This document shows positions 58,494-64,000 of a stretch of DNA of 64,000 bases, in pieces; positions within the stretch are counted from its first letter, which is position 1, and each line of letters opens with the position of its first letter. Position numbers and translations under genes: made by a program. The notes beneath the pieces are model-generated. The model saw only the letters and a program-made list of their open reading frames with translations. It searched no databases and had not been told where the DNA came from. This stretch comes from Rallus limicola (taxonomy: Eukaryota; Chordata; Aves; Gruiformes; Rallidae), in assembly GCA_022605955.1 (NCBI GenBank), contig JAKCOZ010000002.1, positions 72,582,783-72,646,782 on the forward strand, in the 5' to 3' direction.

Positions 58494-61400
58494 CTGGGCT
58501 TCTACTGTTCTTTTTTTTTTTAATATTTATTCTACTCTGCATGTGCAGGAACAGTAACTCTCAGCATGACCTATACCTATGTATACCTTTCTACTTTCTG
58601 GGAAAACATTCCTATTACTAAGTAGTATGTAAAAATGCAAAGAACCCTAGATTATCCAGCTTGCAAAAGAAAAGAGTTGTTACAGCAGAATAACTAATGG
58701 GATTGAGGTACAAGCTCTCAGTCATGTTTGGATACCACTCTCATGGTGGCCGGCACATCAAGGCATGAACAGCCTGGGGGTTTTTTTGAAGCATTATTGT
58801 AGGTCTCACTGTGGTTAAGCAAACCTCTGATGACACTAGAAATGCCCAGGAATATTCTATGGGAACTTCATTCCAGCACAAAGAGGGGTTTGGGTGCAAA
58901 GAAGTTGTGGGTAAACATGTCCAGTCCATTGTGTGGGCCTCAATTACAGTACATAAGAAGAAATATCAGCAAGGTGTCTACTTAGAAGTGCTTTCGGTGA
59001 GACTCCAACACATGAGTATTTCTGAATTTTAAATAACTTTGTTCTACATCTGCATAAATGTATTTACAGGTCAGTAACAGGATTATTAAGAATAATTAAG
59101 AAATAGGCCATTTTGAAATCTAAGAACAAAGGCAATTAACCATTCCTATAGTCTATCTAAATGCATACAGACTTTACTTTGAAATTTCAAAATTGGCTGA
59201 TTATTTCAATGCACTTATATTTTATGTAAAGGCCATAGAGAAGGTCCTTTTCTGTCTAAGCTATTTTTTTCCTAAGAAAAAACAGAAATTATGCAAAATT
59301 TCCAGGAAAGAGTAGAAACCCCTGATGCTCAATAAAACATTCAGTATCAAAATCAAAACACTTAAAGGGTTTGCTTCTGTGAATTCAGAACTTTCAATTT
59401 GCTTTTGACTTTAAAAATCCCCAAAAAAATAGTATTTGAATGACAGGGAAGTGAACAGAGCTAGCCAGTTGGGCTAGTGACAATGCAAAAACACCCTAAC
59501 AAAATAAGACAGTTATTATCCAATATAATGTAAACACAATACAAAATACTATGGATAAAACACAAAAAGCACAATGAGACTATATTGGTCAAGATGGAAA
59601 TTAGCATTCCTAGCACAACAGGTGCTTAATTTTGATCTAGTTTCGGGATGCCCTTCCATATTACCTCAGTGATGCTATGAATAAGTCCTCATGAGTTATG
59701 TAAGCCTTATTTTTAAAATATCTTTCTGTAGATCAGTCAAAAGAAAAATGGTCTTCCTGTCTCATATGGCCCCAACTTCAATACTCCATAAAGTTATTTT
59801 TTTTAATAAATGGACTTATCTTTGTTTTGATTTTTTCCCACTATTGTGTTCCCATCATGGGACAAAATTGAGATATTTATTTCCCATATCACTACGAAGG
59901 AGCTGCGATTCTGTATCAGCATTGATTATTGTCTGAATGAATCAATGCCTGTAAAAGTGATATCCAAAGCAGGTAAAATACCAAACTATATATGGCCTGC
60001 TGTGATTTGCTTTCTAATATTTAAAAAGAAGTTCAGAAGACAAATTCTTGTACCTAAATTAACTGTCAAACCTGATTAGGATTGCAGTCTCCTAGGAGAA
60101 AAGCGCTACTTAAAGTAACATGATTCTATTCATGACACTAAATGTACTGAAGTGACAATCAAACAAGAAGCCCTTGGGCCAAAAGTATATAAAGATTAAA
60201 TTAAAATGTTAACAAAAAATGAAGCTTAACATCTCTTCAATCTTTCAACAACTGTGCAATGCAAATACAAAGGCAGATTTAGGAAAAAACAGCAAAAGGA
60301 GCAAGTTACTTTGTCAATATGAGATAAGCATTGCCAGGTTACAGCTGCTTAAGAGTACGACCAAGTGTAAAGTTCTGAAGTATTTTAGATATTGTAGGAA
60401 AGAATGTCTGTGTAAAAGAGAGGATATTTTGTGAATGAGAATGCATTTATTTTCCTAGCCAAATAAAATTTCACCTATTGCAAGGAAAGCATTTTAAACT
60501 AGGACGTTACATATGATGTACAGTATATTATGGATACACTCTCCCAGGTAGTATTTATTAGTGTCTGGTGGTTCTCTTTTCATTTAAGATACACATACAT
60601 AGACAGAAAGAACAAAACTGAATAAACAAGCTCTGTGTACAAAACCTGGTATTATGGAGGGATTTCTATCACTCTGCACTGTTACGTTTTTTACAGCTTC
60701 TGCACTGAAAATTGGGTTTTAGTCCCCCTCCATGGACTCTTGGACAGGTTGTTTAAATTTTAATCATAGTCAAAGTAGCCTTCCACAGACCTTCTGAGTC
60801 AGTCTCTGAGTAGGGAGTCAGGGAGTATGCAGAGGGTATCTGAATCAATATTTCCTTATGACCTTTTATTTTTTCCAGAAGAATAATCATATTCTGGCGT
60901 TACTGGGATGTTTTCTCCCTCTGCCAAAGAAACTTCTCCATCTTCCCCTAGGCCCTATCTAGACTACCCTCGCTCTTCCTCACCCACTCAATTTGTTCTT
61001 TTACTGCTGTCAGGCTTTCTTGACTCTTTAGCTTCCTCTGCAAAATTCAGCTGTTTCCTTTTCTCTCTCACACCACTAAAATTTGCTGGCTTCTAATTTT
61101 ATCAGCCAGCCACCTTACCAAAATTCAAGTGAAGAGTGGGAGCAAACTTTGAGAAAAATCTGATCTGAAATGACCTCACCCATGTGACAGGCAGTAGGTA
61201 TTTTAATATGTGATGACCTGCTATGAAAATAATTCTGATTCTGTGCTTGTGTTCTACCTAGATTTCTCATATTCACCTCAAAAAGCCTCATGGAATTGCT
61301 TGGCTCTGTAGGAAAAGATTCATATTTGCATACTAATTCCAAAGATGGATGTCTAAACATCACTAGGGAGGCTTAACAAATTTTGTATGAAGATTTTCTA

Positions 61401-63861
61401 CACATTTTCTAACTGCACAGCTTTTCACATGTTGCCTTTGCAGGCAGACAAGGTCACAGGTACTTGGATCATGACTCTGTGAACTGCAACTGGTATGTAA
61501 ATTTGGGTAGCAGCTTTAATTCTTGCATTAAATAATGCAAGTAGAAATGGTGCTAACAGATGTATTCAGTGTAACTTCTCTCAAACTGCATTGAATAACT
61601 TAAACTCAGATTTACATATTTGGGGCTATTTCGATTATAGTTCTACCATTGCACTTCCAAGTACCTGCTGCTTTACAAGAAGATCTTTGCACATTATCTG
61701 ATATAGACTGAAACTTTAGAGTTTGTTTAGGAGCTATAGAGTTTGATTTGGCTCAACTGGCTCCATACCTGATTGATCAAGCTCTCCAACGGCTCAAGAG
61801 ACTCCAATCAAGATATTCTCCAACTAAATGTGCAGTGTCTCCTCCAGCATTTCCTGATGCTTTGCACAGCTTGTGTATCTTGCTACTGTGTCTTTTTGTT
61901 AAGGTGTATATGAAAACTATTATTATCCCTGAAACTCAGCAAATTTGTCTGCAGTCAGAAAGACTTATTTAATCAAAACTACAGGTTCTCTCCCTTGCAG
62001 GTCCTTCTCCACTCCTTGCATTCTGCTTAACGCTCTACTCTAATCCATTCATATCCAGCGGCAGCAGAAAATGGAATGAAACCCCTAGTATTTTAACAGA
62101 TACTTAGCAGTAAATGAAAACACCAAAAAATCACAACCCTTAATGGTATGTAAGCATTTTGTCTTGAGAAAAGAAGAGAATAATCCTTAGACACTTCAAA
62201 AAAATGTACTCTTTATGCTACTGCACACAATGCTAAAGGATTAGGGTTTTTTCCCTCAGTTTCCTCATAAAATGTTAGTTTGTGTTAGGTTTTTTTCCCA
62301 AAACACTTCTTTGAATCTAATTTCAGCCACACAAATTTTTTTAGCAGTTGATTCAGTCAAAATCAGGAATGAAGGAAAATTAGCTTCAGATTTCAGCACA
62401 GACAAAATTTCAGGTATAGAAAAATAGGTGCATTCTTTTTCAAAGTCTGATGTGGTCTAGCATGGAAACATCTAAATATGAATATTATCCATAGATCCAG
62501 GTTGCAAATTTAAACCCAGTTTTTTTTTCTTTGTAAGGAAAACACAGAGAACACCTTGCAATACTGTAGCTTGGGAAATAAACTAAATACTAGATCCCTA
62601 TGAAGACAGGATTTAAGCCTATAGTTTCAGAGCTGAATTACTCCTTTGTGATACTCTATATATTTAGATGATGACTGAGTCCCATTTGGATTAATTTGAG
62701 AGGAAAAAACAGTTACTAGTAAATGTCATATCAACATATTTCAGATCTGGTAAGCGTATTCATCAAACAACCACTGATAATATCAAAATCTCATCAAAAC
62801 AACAAATAAAATGCCTGTAAATTAATATGCACTTCTTGCAGCCTATAAAAGAGCTGTTAGCTTTAAAAAGCTGTCCTTCATATAACACATTCATTTAAAA
62901 TTACTTTGACTCTTGGCTTTAAAATTCAGTTGCAGCATTTCTAAGTTACAGTCATGTTTATGTTTGTGGGTTACAACATTTTGTCAGTGATAGTTGCATC
63001 TGTACTATCCTTAAACAACACCAGCTCAAAAGAGCAAAGCAGACATCACAGTAAGCCTTAATAATTAAAGTACATTCGAGGAAACAAAAGCAAACCTCAA
63101 TGAGTCATAATTCCACAAAATAGGAAGGGTCACTTAGCTCTCAGCAACCTGTTTTTCAGCAAATGATTCAGGACAGCAATACTTTGAAAAGTGCTTCTAT
63201 CAATAGATTTAGATAAAATATCCAAACTACATGGACAAGCATGATAGCATCTGCAATGCCCCTTGCACTTTTTCTTCTGCTGCCAAGCAGTGCTTTAAAG
63301 TTAGCAAGGACTACATCTCACTGTCTATACTTTTTAATATTGCAATTGCACTCATACTGATATTCAAAAGCAAGCTGTGTGCCACTGCAGCCTAACCAGC
63401 CAAGCTAAGTCACTCAGAGAAGTTTACAGGTCAGATAAATAAGAGTTTTACTGAGGCCCATTTAGATCTGTGATTACAAGCAACAAAACAAATTATCCAC
63501 ACAATGACCTCAAATGTGGTCATTCAGTAGATGAGACAAGAATATAATCTCCATGCTGTTCAAGGGGTCTAGCTGTTCCTATCAATGTGTCATGGATCTA
63601 GAGTGCAGTTCCATCTGTGGGACAACACGCTTTTGTGAACTTATGTTTAGGCAGACACATATAGAAGCTTTACCTCAGAGCTCCAGCTGAAATTGCACAG
63701 TAGAAGTTAGGCACATCTATAGATAATTTCATTCTTCAGCCTTCCTGATCATTATAGTGTTAATTATATGCATGAAAATGAAATAGTTGTTGTCTAATAA
63801 AGTTCTATGTGACCTAGGGCGTTATATATTTACTCCTTTGTTCAAATAAACATTCCTATTT
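58494..63861. other. AT-rich interval, no gene seen
   Basis: No transposon, RNA gene or supported exon was recognised. The frame at 61748-61972 (+) and others have no recognised domain. The last ~500 bases resemble the 3' end of a transcript copied into DNA (see the separate entry at the A-tract). Confidence 0.5.
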
Positions 63862-63878
63862 AAAAAAAAAAAAAAAAA
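63796..63878 (+). other. Poly(A)-signal plus A17 tract, retrocopy-like 3' end
   Basis: AATAAA occurs at 63796-63801 and again at 63845-63850. The second is followed 11 bases later by a pure run of 17 A at 63862-63878. A poly(A) signal directly before a genomic A-tract is the usual mark of an mRNA reinserted by reverse transcription. No source gene was recognised and no target-site duplication was found, so a chance A-run remains possible. Confidence 0.35.
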
Positions 63879-64000
63879 GTTGGATTTTGGTAAAGTTATC
63901 TCTGTCAGCAGAAACCCTTCCATTGCCCCATTCCACTGTGCAATGTTTAGGCACTGATGTACAGACCCAGCAGCTGAGAAAGCAGTGACTGTATAGGTAA

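Overview
The window looks like an AT-rich, gene-poor stretch of a bird nuclear genome. The main evidence is repeat content. At least eleven fragments of CR1 non-LTR retrotransposons are recognisable, several ending in the diagnostic CR1 3' tail built on ATTCTATG octamers. There are also avian-type endogenous-retrovirus LTRs, including ones that begin TGTCCTGG. No tRNA, rRNA, CRISPR, operon or prokaryotic signal was seen. Species cannot be named from this sequence alone. Family assignments rest on remembered consensus features, not on a database search.

Layout. 1-1100 is a long CR1 fragment on +. 3872-4424 is a second CR1 fragment followed by an A-tract. 6552-6993 is a better preserved, GC-rich CR1 on -. 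A TATA-like candidate promoter lies near 7947. About 8.2-19.1 kb has almost no recognisable repeats and holds one exon-like block (13328-13481). 19.1-28 kb holds a GAAA microsatellite, a CR1 on -, an old diverged CR1 on +, a 146-bp pure pyrimidine tract and two short CR1 tails. 31998-32457 is an LTR fragment with a degenerate internal minisatellite. 37.4-38.6 kb is a composite in which a solo LTR sits between two non-adjacent pieces of CR1. 39.4-40.1 kb shows a templated-insertion scar and an exon-like block. 44.05-44.71 kb is a second LTR of the same broad family. 49.57-49.96 kb carries an unrecognised 129-codon ORF. 52.60-52.96 kb is an alpharetrovirus/ERVK-like LTR. The last 10 kb is plain AT-rich sequence except for a 40-bp LTR-terminus remnant and, near the end, a retrocopy-like 3' end (AATAAA followed by 17 A).

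No protein-coding gene can be called with confidence. Most long open frames fall in CR1, LTR or low-complexity DNA. Candidate exons and the candidate promoter are mostly on + and could belong to one non-coding or poorly conserved transcription unit, but nothing here proves transcription. I found no convincing novel biological system. The most informative observations are structural: the LTR at a CR1 deletion junction, the templated insertion, a long hairpin, and the unexplained ORF.
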